Shown here: positions 1-12,959 of the stretch, piece by piece | Layout of the letters: the number at the start of each line of letters is the position of its first letter | How positions within the stretch are numbered: position 1 is the stretch's first letter | NCBI GenBank assembly: GCA_027625915.1 | Contig: JANTQA010000029.1 | Location: forward strand, 7,316,001 to 7,380,000 | Length of the DNA stretch: 64,000 nt | Direction of reading: 5' to 3' | DNA from: Anaeramoeba flamelloides | Lineage: Eukaryota; Metamonada; Anaeramoebidae | Notes under the pieces: model-generated | Seen by the model: the letters and a program-made list of their open reading frames with translations, nothing else | What the model was told of the DNA's origin: nothing | The model's database searches: none | Made by a program: the position numbers and the translations under genes

Positions 1-1084
1 TGATTCAAAAAAAGTACAATTTTGCAAATCTTCATAAAACGTGATATTATCACCGAGTTGAGAAATTTCTGTTTGAAAATTCATTTCTTGGTTTTGATCA
101 TGTGATATTAAAGTTCGATTAGGATAGTTTCGATAATAAGTATTTTGAAATATATTTTCGGGTATTATGTTCTTATTATTTATAAAATTATTTAATGATT
201 TCTCCGTTGAAACATCTTCACGTGGAAATTGTTCAATTTTTATCTTTTTTGAAATCGGAGTAAATATTCCAAGATGGCTATTGCTAGATCCCGTTATGTT
301 ATTGTTCATTTTTATTTTCTTTAATTTTATTTTGGTTGATTTTCTTGAAATTTCTGAACGATAAGATCTTTTTCGATTTGGGTAAATAATTTTGATTTTT
401 TTTTTTCTGATTCTCTTAGTTTTATTATTATAATTTGGATTTTTTTTGCTCAAATGTTTCGTATTTCTTTTCTTTTTCTTTTTCTTCCTCTCGGTTTTAC
501 GTTGATCACAATACCATTGATTTTTGATAAAATTTTCTGTTCTTCTACTAAAAGATTTTGCTATGGTTTTCCATGAATTTCCATTAATTTTGTGCAGCTC
601 GAATAATAATTTCTTTTCTTCTTTGGTAAATGGTCTTCGATCAATATTAGGATCTAGAACATTTTTCCACCTTTCAAGGGTTATAAATAGATTGGTATGT
701 TTATATATATTGTATGGGTATAATATATCATAAAGTGACATGATGATAGATATGCAAATAAGTAGTCAGTGGATACAATATTTTATTAATAAAGAGTATT
801 TATTGATAAAAAAAAAAAAAAAAAAAAAACATACCTTTCATGACATTGCTTACTAGATCTTCCAGGTACAAAAGTTGCTATTTTTATCCATGAGTCATTT
901 TCGAATCTTTGTTTAGCATTCTTTAATAATTTATCTTCCTAAAAATATCAAAAAAAAAAAAAAAAAAAAAAAAAGAATTAGAGAAAAGTTTAGAATAAGT
1001 ATTTTTATTTAACCCTTTTATTTTGAAAAAAAAAGCCTTTCTTACCGTTTTTGTCCAATGATTTTTTTTTTGGTTTTTTTTTCT
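1..1084 (-). CDS. R2R3-type Myb DNA-binding protein, partial
   Basis: Three exons are visible on the minus strand: 1084-1046, 938-835 and 670-1, running off the left edge. Introns are 1045-939 (GTAAGA..TAG) and 834-671 (GTATGT..AAG). All phases agree, and the last exon is open for 223 codons to the edge. The joined protein shows two Myb repeats. The first begins WTKTEDKLLKNAKQRF, has SWIKIATFVPGRSSKQCHERW and leads into KNVLDPNID. The second reads RRPFTKEEKKLLFELHK, then NGNSWKTIAKSF and TENFIKNQWY. The spaced Trp/aromatic residues and the GR-S-KQC-ERW signature are typical of Myb. A basic Lys/Arg run follows, then an Asn/Ser-rich tail with no known domain. It is inferred to be a nuclear DNA-binding regulator. 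The first exon is only 39 nt and its start is uncertain; an upstream first exon must exist. Both introns carry long A/T homopolymers. Confidence 0.85.
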
Positions 1085-1284
1085 CTATTAATTTTGTGAT
1101 ATTAAAATATTAAACAAAAAATAAAAACTATAAAAAAAAAAAAAAAAGTTTTGAAAATTAATTAGTCAGATTCAAAAATGTAATTTTAAATAATCAAAAA
1201 TTGTTCAAATCATCTTTAATTTAATCTCACTTTTTTTAAAAAAAAATGGCTTTAAATAATGAAAACTGAAGACTATGAATCCTT

Positions 1285-1430
1285 CATATTGTCTTTAATC
1301 ATTTATTTTTTCTTTTATTAATTGATTTTACTTTTAATTTTGAGGGTTTCTGTTATTCAATTAATGTTCACAATTTACAATTGTATTGAATTTTATTTCC
1401 ATGTTTTGCTTTTTTTCCCAAATAGTCAAG
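1285..1430 (+). repeat. Dispersed repeat fragment, second copy at 59980-60105
   Basis: The stretch with TTTAATCATTTATTTTT, TTAATTGATTTTAC and later TTTTGCTTTTTTTCC recurs in the same order at 59980-60105. The two copies are diverged but collinear over about 130 bp. The family is unknown. Confidence 0.5.
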
Positions 1431-4400
1431 TTAAAATTCTGAATTGGAAAAATAAAGAGATCAAATTTGTTAAAAAAAAAGCACAGAGTGTTCTGGAATA
1501 AAAATGAAATAAATAAAAACAGTTAAATTGATCTCTTTGACTAAAGATCTTTTGTAAATAAAAGAAAAAGAAGTAGAATCTTTTTCTTATTTAATATCCT
1601 AATTGAGTCAGTTGGAGAATATGAGTAAAGCCTCTCAAATAGATAGTTGTTATAAAAAAAATTTTATTGTTTTTTTAATTAAAGATCTCTATTAAATTGG
1701 CTTGTGAATTAAGTCGTTTTAAAAAAGTGTGATCATAAAAGTTTTTAGAAGGGTCTCAAAATTAGTTCCCTTAAGTTTGTCATCTATTTGACTGATACTT
1801 TTTACAACTTTTTTAAAATAATTTCATTATTTTGAAACAAAAAGAAAACTTGATTAGATTTGAACTGATCTGTTGAAAAAAAACTCTCTTTCAGTCAAAG
1901 TTCCCACTTTAATTGAAGAAATAGAACAAATTCAAGTTATATACTCAATTACGATGGAAAGATTTTTAGTACAGTCTTGAAATTAGCTTTATTGTCTACT
2001 TTGAGTAAAATTTCAATTTTTTTTTTTTTCAATTATATTTATTAAAATTAAAAATAATAATTCAAAGAAAACAAATTGTGAAAATTAAATATTGTTCAAA
2101 GAATAAAATAAAAAGATACTTACTTTTATAATTTTAATGTTACACGTTGTTTTTTTTTTTGATTAAAAATGTTCTGGAAAATATTAATTACAATTTTTTC
2201 ATTTATAATGTTACTCATTGGGTAAGGAAAGTACTTTGAATTTTTCAATTCCTAAAGATTTGATCTTTTAAAAAATATTGTTAAAAAAAAATGAAAAAAA
2301 TTGTTGTAATTTCTCACTAGAAAAGAAATTAATTTGATTAAACTTAAAGCCAATGAAAGATCTCAGAATAAAACGAAATTATCTTAAAACTTATTGTGTG
2401 TCTTGATAACTCATCAATTTCATTTCCAAGATCGATAAATTTTGCAACTCAAAAATTTAATTTGATTTAAATATTGATGTTATTTCGATTTTGTTCTAGT
2501 TTATGAATATAATAAGTTTTTGCTAATTTGTCATTCTTGTCTTCAATTATATTTATTTTCAATTCATCTAAAATTTCTTTTAAAATGGTGTTTTTTCGAA
2601 TGCAAGTTGGGGTGTTTGATCAATATAATGAATCGAGTTTTTCTCTAACATATATTATTTTTTTAAATTCTCAAAAGAAAACAAGTATTTGTTAGTTATT
2701 GGAAAAATGATCACAAGAAAATTTTGACAAATTCATTGCCTTTCAAAAAAAAACATCAAGTAAAAGAATAAATCGTTTAAGTTTTATTCAATTCTTAGTT
2801 GACTATTTAGTCCAAAATATTTTGTAAAAGAATTTTAATTTTTGACTCAAGTACGAAAATTTCACCTTTTTGAAAACTTTAATTTGATTTGGTTTTCTTA
2901 ACAGTTGACTAAAATGAATGACAAATTTCAGGTGTGTTCATAAAATGGTTTTAGTGGCAAAATATCTGAACATTTTAATGTCAAATTCTTTTTTTCGGTA
3001 AAAATAAAAAAGATCTAAATAATGATCGAAATTTATTTTACTGTAAATTGAATCATTTGGTAAAAAGAATTTAAGAAATGAATTAACGAGACCAATTTTC
3101 TCTGAAAGAATCGTTGATTATAATGCTATAACTTTTTTATTTCTAAAAACTCTTCTTTAATTCTTTTGAAAAAAAATTAAAAATTCAACTCATTTCTCAG
3201 ATCATTTTTTGAATAGAATTAAAATTGATTCTGGACTCCTCAATGTTTTTGTGAATTTGGGGTTTTCAGAAAGAATAGTAATTGTTTTTTTTTATCATTT
3301 TTTGATTTTAATTCCAAAATCTCTTCGGTTTTCATTATTCGGCTAAAATATCTTCATTAATTGATTTAATCAAGATAATTTGAAAAGAATTGAAATTTAA
3401 ATTTACAAAAAAATCATTTGGAATTATGTTAAAACAGTAAACTCGATGATGATCAAAGATTTCCTGATTAAATAACACCATTTTTTTCATTACTTTTAAA
3501 AAGCGAAAGAATTGGAAATAAGAAATTTCCTATAAAATAATTTTGGTTGCCTTTGGATTGAATCGTTTTGACGATAATTAGGAAAACTTTTAATATAAAA
3601 TTGAGTTAGCTTTTGAGAAATTCGAGTTGTAACTTAAAAAATGAAAAAATAATAAAAGACTTTATTACAAATATTTAATGCTACTGTGGCAATTTTTTTC
3701 ATCAAAAGCCTTCTTCTAATTAAAAAATATAACTTGTTTTTTTTGTTTCTCAAGTCAAATTTATTTATAAAATTTAATCAAAAATTAAACAAAAAATGCT
3801 GATCATGTTCAATAAACTTTTATTCAAATAGAATTGATAAGATTTGTTTTTAAATTTTTTAAATCCTGTGAAGAGTTTTTGTAATTGGGGTGTGTATTTA
3901 TTCAAAATAATTTTTTGATCAGAGAGCCAAGTCTGAAGAGAATTTGTTCTTCAATATTGAACTATTCCAGAATCAGGAATAAAAAAAATTCAATCATGGG
4001 GTTATTGTCGAGACTACAAAGTTATTCCTTGAAGGATTTCAATAAAATTTTTTTGACAACATTAAGGTCAATTAAGGAATGAAATTATTTCTCTCTTTTC
4101 AATAGCACCCATTTTTTGACAAATCGATGATACCTTTAAACCCGAGGATAATATTATCTTGGTTTTGTCAATATATTATTATATGCTAAGGAAAACAAAA
4201 TGCAGATTTCTTGTGAAGTTTAACAGTTGACACTTTTTCTGTCAGTAATAAAACCAGGTCTAGAGAAAAAAAACAAGATCAATTGGTTAGTATCATGATT
4301 TAACACCCAACTAGTACTAATAAATTTCATAAGTGAGAAAGAAAAAAAATTCTTTGATTATTTCAAATTTCTGGGTAATTAAATACAAATAGTTTTAAGT

Positions 4401-6272
4401 GGAAAATAAATTGAGAAAATTCAAGATCAAGTGAAATTTTTTTTCCAATCAATCACTCGACAAATTCTTAAATTGGGACCGAAAAGAATTTGAAAAAAGG
4501 TCACCTTTCTTCGAAAGCTGTCCTTAAATTTGTGAGAAAAAGAAATTGATCTCTCTTTTGATTGCTTTTCTTTAAAGATACGAGTGTTATTTTCTTATTA
4601 ACTCTTGTAAATTGTTCTATTAGAAAAAAAGTAGAAAATTTTCAATTGAAAAAAAAATTTGATTTAGCTATTTTAACACAAACTCTTCGTAAGATCAACT
4701 CTATCAATTTGACGTAACTTTCTTCGGTAGCCTTAATTCCATATCATCAAAAGGTTAAAGATCTGATGATTTGATTGTAATTATTGTGTTGTTCTTCCCT
4801 TCGTAAGAATTGGTATTATTTGACGAATATTTTTTTTTTAAAAGATCAAAAATTTATCTCGGATCAATTAAAGATTCTGATTATTTTTTAGAACTAAATA
4901 GTTGTTTTGATAAAATTCTTGAAGAGAAGACAACATTAGTGAATTACTTTTTTTTTTTAGATTTGGGATTTTAGGTTTTTAAAGTAAGTTTGAAATTAAA
5001 GTTTAATGGTATGGAATGCATCATCAGAAACGTTAAGAAGGGTTTAAGTGACTCTTAAAAATTGATTTTTTATTTCGAAACAAAAGTTGATCTTTTCAAT
5101 TAAAAATGATCATTTTTAAAAAAAATTCATCATTTCAGAAAAAATCGATATTACCAAACATCCAAAATGGTTGTAATATTAAATTCGAAATAATAAAGAG
5201 AAAATTTTATTCAAAAGTTAAGGACTAAGTTTGTAATTGAAATTCAAAGAATTATGTGTTCTATTTTGTATTTAAAGGGTGGTAAATCACCCAAAATTTT
5301 GATCAGGAGGATGCAAGTAGTAAAAAATAACATATTTTTACTAAATTTGTTTGTGTTTGGATCGCAAAATGATAAAGAAGACTGGGATAAAATAAGCTTT
5401 TTGAGAAAATTTTTTCTTATTTCAATTTTTACAACCCGGGTATATTTAGGAGAAGTTTCTATGATTTAATTTACGATTGTTGATTAAGCCGATAGTGTTT
5501 TAAAAATTGACAATGAATGTCAAAAGTTAGGAAATTGAAAATTTTTGATAACTAATCCTTTGTTGTATCTAAACAAAGTCCAAATTTTGATAAAATCATA
5601 GCAAGGTAATATGTTTAGTATTGTATTGAATCAACTAAAATTCTGATTTCCATTTAAATAAATATCATTTTTTATTCAATTCTAACATAATATTTTTTTT
5701 TAAAAATTTAAAATCCAATAAGATTGTTCCCTTCAATAATTTCCTAAAAAGCTTTTCACACAACCTGGAAAAATTTTGTCTTCAAAATAACCAATTGATT
5801 TTTGAGAGAAACAATTCAAATCAAACAAAATTTTATCAAAAAAAGCTCCAAAAAAATATAAGGTGTGTTATATCTTTCATAATGGTGGATTCTGTTGTAA
5901 AAAACCAAATGGACTAAATACTCAACTATTAATTATGGAGGAAAAATTCAATTCAAGAAAAAACCAAAAGAACCAAAAAAAAAAAAATAAAACAAAGAGA
6001 AAATCACAAAACCTTGTAATAATTTTTCTGATTTCTGAAGGCATTGGAACAATTTCTGCAATACCAAAAGTTAAAACTAATAGATAATGTGATCTTTTAA
6101 TGTTAAGGTTGTTTGTTGAGAATGTTTGAATTGATCGTAATTTTTTAAGCAAGAAAATGGTGATTATTTTCCTTATTCATTTTCACCTTTCTTAATAGGG
6201 GTTATCGAGTTTAGGTATCTCGAAATTTTTGATCATTTTTCCTCTAAAAAAATGAACATAAAATGATTTTTT

Positions 6273-6561
6273 GATCCCAATTCCCCAATAAAATAAGTTT
6301 TTATAACATATTATAAGCGTGTTGTAAAGGTGTTATTTACGTTTATAATGTTATAAAATTTTATGATAAAAACTTTCATAACATAAGTGTTTGTTATAAA
6401 ATGTGTTATAAAATTTTTAACATGTTTTAAGCCGGTTACAAGAATATTTTTTAAAAAAATTTTGAAAAAATCATTATATAAAAGGAAATATTTTTATAAA
6501 AATGTTATTTTGATGTTATAAAAATTTTTTTTTATTAGGGCTGGGGAATATTTTTAGGATC
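6273..6561. mobile_element. Small inverted-repeat element with GTTATAA-rich core
   Basis: The left end (GATCCCAATTCCCCAATAAAA) matches the reverse complement of the right end (TATTAGGGCTGGGGAATATT...GGATC), giving imperfect terminal inverted repeats of about 30 bp. The roughly 230-bp core is crowded with GTTATAA/TTATAA words. There is no coding capacity. It looks like a MITE, but no target duplication is clear. Confidence 0.45.
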
Positions 6562-9500
6562 ATCCTTTTAGTTTTTATATGAGAGAGAAAAACATTTTTC
6601 CGGGGCAATTCATTGAACTGCAATGTAGTCGTTAATTGGTTGCATAAAATTGGATTTTTTTAGAGCCATTTTAGAAAGATAAGTAAAATACAGTTTTAAA
6701 AGGTATTACTCAAAGCAATCCAAAGATTAAGTCGAAGGGGTTGTGTTAGTTTTTTTATAATTTTATTTCTTGCTTTGTTAAAACAACACCATTGGGATTT
6801 TTTTTATTATTTTTGTTTTTGGTGGTGTAAATATATCTCAAATATAACTAAATTTCTGAAAAGAAAAACAAGAAAAAAAGAAATTAATCAATATTTATGT
6901 TTTAATGTTAATAATTAATGATAAAATATTGAAAAAACAATTTTGAAAAAAAAAAATACTTTTTTATCTTGGAAAATTTCGTTTTTAAATATTGTGATGC
7001 TGTTTTTTTTTATTAAAATCTTTGGATTTGGTCAATTGATTAAAAAAAATTTTCCAAATAAAACAAGAATTAATTTTGTCATGTCTTGTAAAAAATCTAA
7101 TAATTTATTCTTAAGCGGGGGGGTGTCCTCTAAATGAATTGACACTTTTAGATGTTTTTCAAAAATTATGGCTCTAATTCTTTTTTTATTGGGTGTGATT
7201 TTGAATAGTTTGTTCCAGTATTCTTATCGTAATAAATTCTCAATTTTGGTATCCAGATCATTTTTTCTAATTTTGAAAATTTTAGTTTTACTTTTTTGTT
7301 AATCTTTTTCTTTTTCTTTTTTTTTGTGTTTTTTTATTTTTCTTTTCTTTTTTTTTTTTTGTAAAAGATCATGTGGAAAAAAAAAAGATCAACGAGAAGA
7401 TAAATAATAATTCAGAAAATTCAGATTTGCAATGTCTTTTAAAATGTCCATAAATCATTACTAAAAAATCTTCATGTTCAACTTTTTTTCAGTCAAAGTT
7501 CATTAATAAAAAATATTTAATACCCTTTTCAAAAATTGGGTTTTTTTTTTTTAATTTTTGGTTTTATTTTTTTTAATAATTTTTAAATTATCAGGTTTTT
7601 ATATATTTGGGGTGATTTAAAAGTGAATTACAAATCAGATTTAATTTTTTTTGTTTTTCTTGTATACTAAAAGGGTATTTTTTTTTCAATTTATTATTTA
7701 ATGTGAGTTACATTTTTGAATATCATGAAATCATGTAATATCGCTATTTTATAAGATTAAGTGTGTTTTTTAAAACTATAATATGATTTTTTAAACTTTA
7801 TATAAAAGCAAAAAAGATACAACAAATTCTCAATTTAATTTTTTAAAAAAAATGAATTTTTTGCAACAATTCTATATTTTTTTAGAAAACTAAATTAGGA
7901 TTAAAATACTTCAGATGACTGTGTCTTTAGATACTCTTTGAATTGGAAGTCTCAAATTTAGTCACTTCAAAATTCTCTATTTAACAGATTAGACAACTCT
8001 CTTGTCTAACCCTTAACAATAAAAAAAAAAACAATTCTATATTTTGAGACAAATTAAAGAAAGATATTTTAAACTCTAGAAGTTTGAATATTGACAATGG
8101 TTCAATCTTTCAATTTGTATCGGAATGAAAATTTTTTTACAATATTCTTGGTTTTGTACGAAAATAAGAATCATTTTTAATTGATTTGATCTGCTTGTAG
8201 TAATAAGTGACTAAACGAATTTTTAGGGACAGTATTTGAACTTTAGAGAAATTATATGATTTACAGGCAATAAAAAAAAACTTTGATTTTAGACTTGTTT
8301 GTGGGAGACGCCAATACCTTAGTACCTATAACAAATTGGAAAATTAAATTTTTACCAATCATAAAACCAAGAACAGAAAAGCATTCTTTTTAATGTTTGA
8401 AATCCCTAATGTGAATGATAATAGATAAAATGGTGTTGAAATATCAATTAGTATGACCTTCAAAAATCATTTTGGTTTTGGGATAGAAGTGCAGTTTGTT
8501 AAATAACCCTGTTCACTTTTTTTTTTGTGTTTTTGAAAATTAAAATGTCTTATTTTTGTAAATAAACGTTTTCTTTTTTTCTTTAACTCTGGTTTTTGGT
8601 TTAACTGTGGTTTTTGGTTTTAATTTTATGTTTTATAAAAAATACAGCCCAGTATAATTACACTTTCAAATCAAACAATATTTACAATTGATCATATTAT
8701 CAAAGTGTTTTCTACAACATTTAAGACATATCTCCTCATAAAAAAGATCTAATTCAACTAAATTTAAACTAAACTATCACCAAAATCCAAAACAACCAAA
8801 TCTTTGAGTTTGAATAAATACAAAAAAAAAAACAATAAAAGGGAAAAAAAGAGTTTCTGAAAAACCTTTTTACTGATACTGATAAATTGCAATTTATGTT
8901 TGGAAATTTTTATTTGATTTTCCATTTTTGAAATTATTCTTATCAAGCTTCGAATAAAGCATTTTATGTGGTCAAGTGTTAAGAAACTCGTAAAATCAGT
9001 TGTTCTTCAAAATTTTCTTTGTCAGGAAATGTTTGATAAGTAACAATTCAAAGATTTATCAAAATGGATATTGAACTAAAAATTTTTTGAAATTTATTAG
9101 AATTTATCAGTACTGAGACAAAAAAAAACAATAAAAAGGATAAAAAGAGTTTCTTAAAAACTTTTTTCCTGGTAACTCCGCTTTGAGACAAAATGAGATA
9201 TTAATTTCTTCAAAGTTTTTTTATTTTTTTGGAATTAAATTTTTCTTTTCAGTTTCCTTTTTTCCTTTAGTCAATATTATGCAAATCTTATCTGGTAATT
9301 AGATGACTTTATTTATTTGGTTCACTTTTTTAACTATATTGGATGAGATAAGAATCTCAGTGAAAAAATATTTTATATCGAATCAAAAGTTAATTAGCCG
9401 ATATTTTGTCTGAGTAGAATTAGACAAGAAAATGCTCAATGACCAAATTATTTAAAAATCAATTCTTTTTCAACAATTTTCATAATGTGAGCAAATTAAA

Positions 9501-10004
9501 TCTCTAAAACGATCAATTTTCATTGTCTATATCAAGATCTTTCAATTTTTCAAAAATTACTGTAGTCAAAATAAAGCGTGCAAAAAAATTTAATGCATGT
9601 TTCAAAATAAAAAGTGTGTTTTTTTGTTATAGTTGACACATACATTAACCAATCAAAGAAATCAATAATAAACCCTAAAAAAATATGGTATTGATTTCTT
9701 AAAGTTCCATTATATAAAAAGAAATTCTAAAAATAAAAGGATTAAACCTCGAAAGTTTATCTCCAAAAAATCGAGTAAATTTTTATGAAAATTTTCACCA
9801 AAAAAAACAAAAAAATCCAAAAAAATTGAGAATATTATGAAAAATTATCAACTATTTGCATGAATAATTTAAATTTTACTGAAAATAACCAGACCTTTAC
9901 TTTAAAAATTAATTTGGGCTCATGTATACTATTTGTTACTAGATTGGATGTTGCCTTGGTACAAGAATAAAAAAAAGCACGGACAATATTTTGAAACACG
10001 GATT

Positions 10005-10250
10005 ATAGTCGTCCTGCAAGCATTATTTTGATCACTGTAAAAGATTAAATATTTGGAAAACTTTGATTAAAAATTTCAATTATTACTTCGAGAAGGACAA
10101 TATTATTGCCAAAACAGGCTTCCCTGTTAAAAATAAAGACACTTTTGAAAACTTTTTATTTCAAACAACAGATAAAAAAAAGAAAACAATTTCAAAAAAG
10201 TTGGAAAACAACACTTATAAAAATACTTGTTTGAAAAAAAAGATAAAATA
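10005..10250 (+). pseudogene. Possible LINE 3' zinc-finger relic
   Basis: Translation around 10008-10250 gives SSCKHYFDHCKRLNIWKTL followed by a Lys/Asn-rich tail. The C-x-H-x-x-H-C-x-x-x-x-x-W spacing resembles the small zinc-binding segment after LINE reverse transcriptases (zf-RVT type). Only this segment is visible, an upstream stop interrupts it, and no reverse-transcriptase motifs sit nearby. It could equally be a chance frame. Confidence 0.2.
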
Positions 10251-10982
10251 AAAGTCAACACCGTTTATTGAACAAACTGTATTAAATATAAGTTTTGAAG
10301 TCACTGTTTGAAATTTTATTTGGAGCTGTAAAAGAATTTGATCTGTTTTTATGAGCTTTTATATACTTTTGTTTAAAGATTTCAGGTTGAAAAGAAAAAA
10401 ATTTAAAGAGTTTCTTACTTTTTGTTTTTTTTGTTGCTGGCTTTATTGAAGGACGTTTGAAAAAAAAAAAAAACAGAACAAAATAGAACATTTTAGAGTC
10501 TTGATTTTTAAGATCGATTTATCCAAAGCTAATAAAATGTGGTAATCAATTTTCTAAACCTACAGAATTTTTACTTCAATAACAAGACAAAAAATGAGTT
10601 AGATTGAAAAGTTAAATGGTATAATTGAAAAACCAATTTCAAATAATCAAAGACTGAATATATTGTTGTTTCCAAATTTTCTTATTATTTTTTTCTGATG
10701 TACAAAAACCAGTTAAAATAAAAAGTGATTCGAATAAGAAAAAATGACTTCTATTATTGATTAAAGGAAAACATTCAAGGAATTCAATTCTGAAACATAA
10801 CACTATCACAAATACAAACTTTTGTTTTATAAACTCTAGAGAGTAATTTTATTGGTCACTAATTAAAACGTTAAAAATTATTTCCGTTACTTTTTAAAAA
10901 ATTTGATAAAAAAAATTTATTTTTTTTTCATTTTTTCCTTTTCAGAGCCGTTTTTAAAGAACACTCTTTAAAAAAAAAAACA

Positions 10983-12422
10983 ATGGACGGTTTATTTAAT
11001 GTACCACTAAAAAGATCAAAAACAGTCGGCTCACAACCTTCTAGTTCAAACAAACCACAAATATCACAAGATGAGATTTTCACCGAGTTATTTCACCAGT
11101 ACACAACAAAGTCAAAAGATGCGCTTCAAATAAGCTTTCTTACATCAACAAAAAAACCACAGAAACGCTATCACCCATTATATACACATCAATTTTTTGG
11201 TAACATGGAAGTAATTCTTGGGTATACCAATTTACAGATTTCACTAACTTATACCCCCTCTGGGAGACATTGCTTGCTAGAACAAACACAGGAAGATATG
11301 ATCTCCTTTAAAAATAAGGATAACAAATGGAATTCTTCGCCTGAACAGATCTTTCAGAAAATAAATAAATACTTTGTTGAAGGATCTTTAACTAAGGATC
11401 CAGACGCCTGGACAGAACGCCTTGTTGATGAGATCAAAACAGGCTGGAAACCACCAGGCAAATTGATCAATGAATTCAAAATCAATCTTTGCAAAAAAAA
11501 ATCAACAACAGAAGAAGAAAAAGAAAAAGAAAAAGAAAAAGAAAAAGAAACAGAAAAAGAAACAGAAAAAGAAACAAAACAAGAACAAGAACAAGAAAAA
11601 ACATATGTAGTTTATCGAGGTACTTTTGAAGATAAAGAATTCAGTAATTATTTCCACACAATTGAACATATTTTAATTTATTTTATTAACGCAGCGTCCT
11701 TTCTACAGCTTGAGGATAAAAGATGGGTTGTCTATTTGTTATTTGAAAAATCTGAACCAAAAGCACAAGAAGAATCGCCAATTTATCTTCTTGCAGGGAT
11801 CATGACAGCATACAGACACTTTTATTATCCAGACAAGTTCCGTTTTCGAGTATCACAGGCACTAATTTTGCCACCATTCCAAGGCCACGGGTTTGGCCGA
11901 AAGCTTTTAGGCTTGATGTATGAAGAAGCATGGGGAGACGAGAATGTTGCAGAAATAACTGTTGAGGCACCAGTAGAGAATTTCCAAAAAATGAGAATCT
12001 CTTTAGATCTCATGCTCTGTTGGAAAAACAACTTTCTGTTAGAGAAAGATAAAGAGGATCTAAATTTCATCAACCAGGATCAGATCAAAATGATCCAAAA
12101 AAAACTCAAATTCCACAAAAAACAAATCAACAGATGTATTGAAGTTGCTTGGTACCATAGCTTCCAAAAAAGAAAACAAAACAAAATAAAAGAAGAAATA
12201 AAAGAAAAAACGATCGAACCAGAAGAGGACGAAGATGAAGAAGAAGAAGAGGAATTCAGAAACTTCACTTTAGCCACAAAAAAAAGAATCATTGCCCAAT
12301 TAGGAGTGTACGATACAGATGAATCAAAAATGAGAAAAGACTTGGAAAACAAATTCCAATTAGAATTGAAATCATTTGAAAGAATTTCGCAGAAAGCCCT
12401 ACAGGGACTTAAAAAAAATTAA
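10983..12422 (+). CDS. HAT1: Histone acetyltransferase type B catalytic subunit
   Basis: A single exon of 479 aa. HAT1 acetylates newly made histone H4 (Lys5/Lys12) with acetyl-CoA before deposition, usually with an RbAp46/48-type WD40 partner. Residues about 20-170 match the HAT1 N-terminal domain (YHPLYTHQFFGNMEVILGY; WTERLVDEIKTGWKPPG). A Lys/Glu repeat (about 174-205) separates it from the GNAT domain. The acetyl-CoA loop Q-G-H-G-F-G is at 300-305, inside ALILPPFQGHGFGRKLLGL, and the acidic motif ITVEAPVENF places the likely catalytic Glu at 328. The C-terminal third is charged, with an acidic run near 420. The usual EDP reads EAP here. The first ATG follows an A-run leader. TTTTCAG at 10940-10946 could be the acceptor of a 5'UTR intron. 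The insert makes it longer than most relatives (about 420 aa). Confidence 0.93.
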   Translation: MDGLFNVPLKRSKTVGSQPSSSNKPQISQDEIFTELFHQYTTKSKDALQISFLTSTKKPQKRYHPLYTHQFFGNMEVILGYTNLQISLTYTPSGRHCLLEQTQEDMISFKNKDNKWNSSPEQIFQKINKYFVEGSLTKDPDAWTERLVDEIKTGWKPPGKLINEFKINLCKKKSTTEEEKEKEKEKEKETEKETEKETKQEQEQEKTYVVYRGTFEDKEFSNYFHTIEHILIYFINAASFLQLEDKRWVVYLLFEKSEPKAQEESPIYLLAGIMTAYRHFYYPDKFRFRVSQALILPPFQGHGFGRKLLGLMYEEAWGDENVAEITVEAPVENFQKMRISLDLMLCWKNNFLLEKDKEDLNFINQDQIKMIQKKLKFHKKQINRCIEVAWYHSFQKRKQNKIKEEIKEKTIEPEEDEDEEEEEEFRNFTLATKKRIIAQLGVYDTDESKMRKDLENKFQLELKSFERISQKALQGLKKN

Positions 12423-12959
12423 TTTGATATGATAATGCTTTGATAGCAATCAAATATTTTTATTTGTGAACTCATTTAAAAAGACAACGACAAATTTTTT
12501 TAATTAGTGGCCAGATTTTTTTTTTTTTTTTCAGTTTATAAACCGTTTTACAGCTATCTTTTAGTTTCTTTTTGTCACATTTTTTTTTAATGATTTTGCT
12601 TATCTAATGGCATATTTATATTAAATATTTCAAATCAAAATTAAAAATAAAAAAAAAAAAATCATTATAAGTTAATTGAATAATAATATTCTTTAGACAT
12701 TTTCCCACTTTTGTTAAATTTCGATTCTGTCATTTAGATTACTTGATTACATTTTTTACAAAATTAAACAACCTCTATACATTTTTTTTAATCTGAATCC
12801 CAAAGTTTTTTTTTCATATATAGCATAATTCAATTTTTGAAAAAACATCCCATTAAAATTATTATAAGAAGAAATATGTGATGAGAAATATTTAGCATAA
12901 TGAAATGTTAACACTTATTTTTAATTCACAATATACCAACAATACAAATTTATGGATAT

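Larger units (their letters stand above)
1085..10982. other. Intergenic desert with mobile-element debris
   Basis: I found no supportable gene in this 9.9 kb on either strand. The short open frames (for example 3885-4082, 5254-5469, 5863-6087, 6943-7137) are low-complexity and show no family motif. Upstream exons of the Myb gene may lie at its left end. It holds an inverted-repeat element at 6273-6561, a possible LINE 3' relic near 10005-10250, a G7 run at 7117 and many A/T homopolymers. Confidence 0.6.

Noticed and set aside
10282-10491. Minus-strand basic frame (KRPSIKPATKKTKSKK...)
   Set aside because: No acceptor, start context or family motif; the composition matches the local A/T runs.
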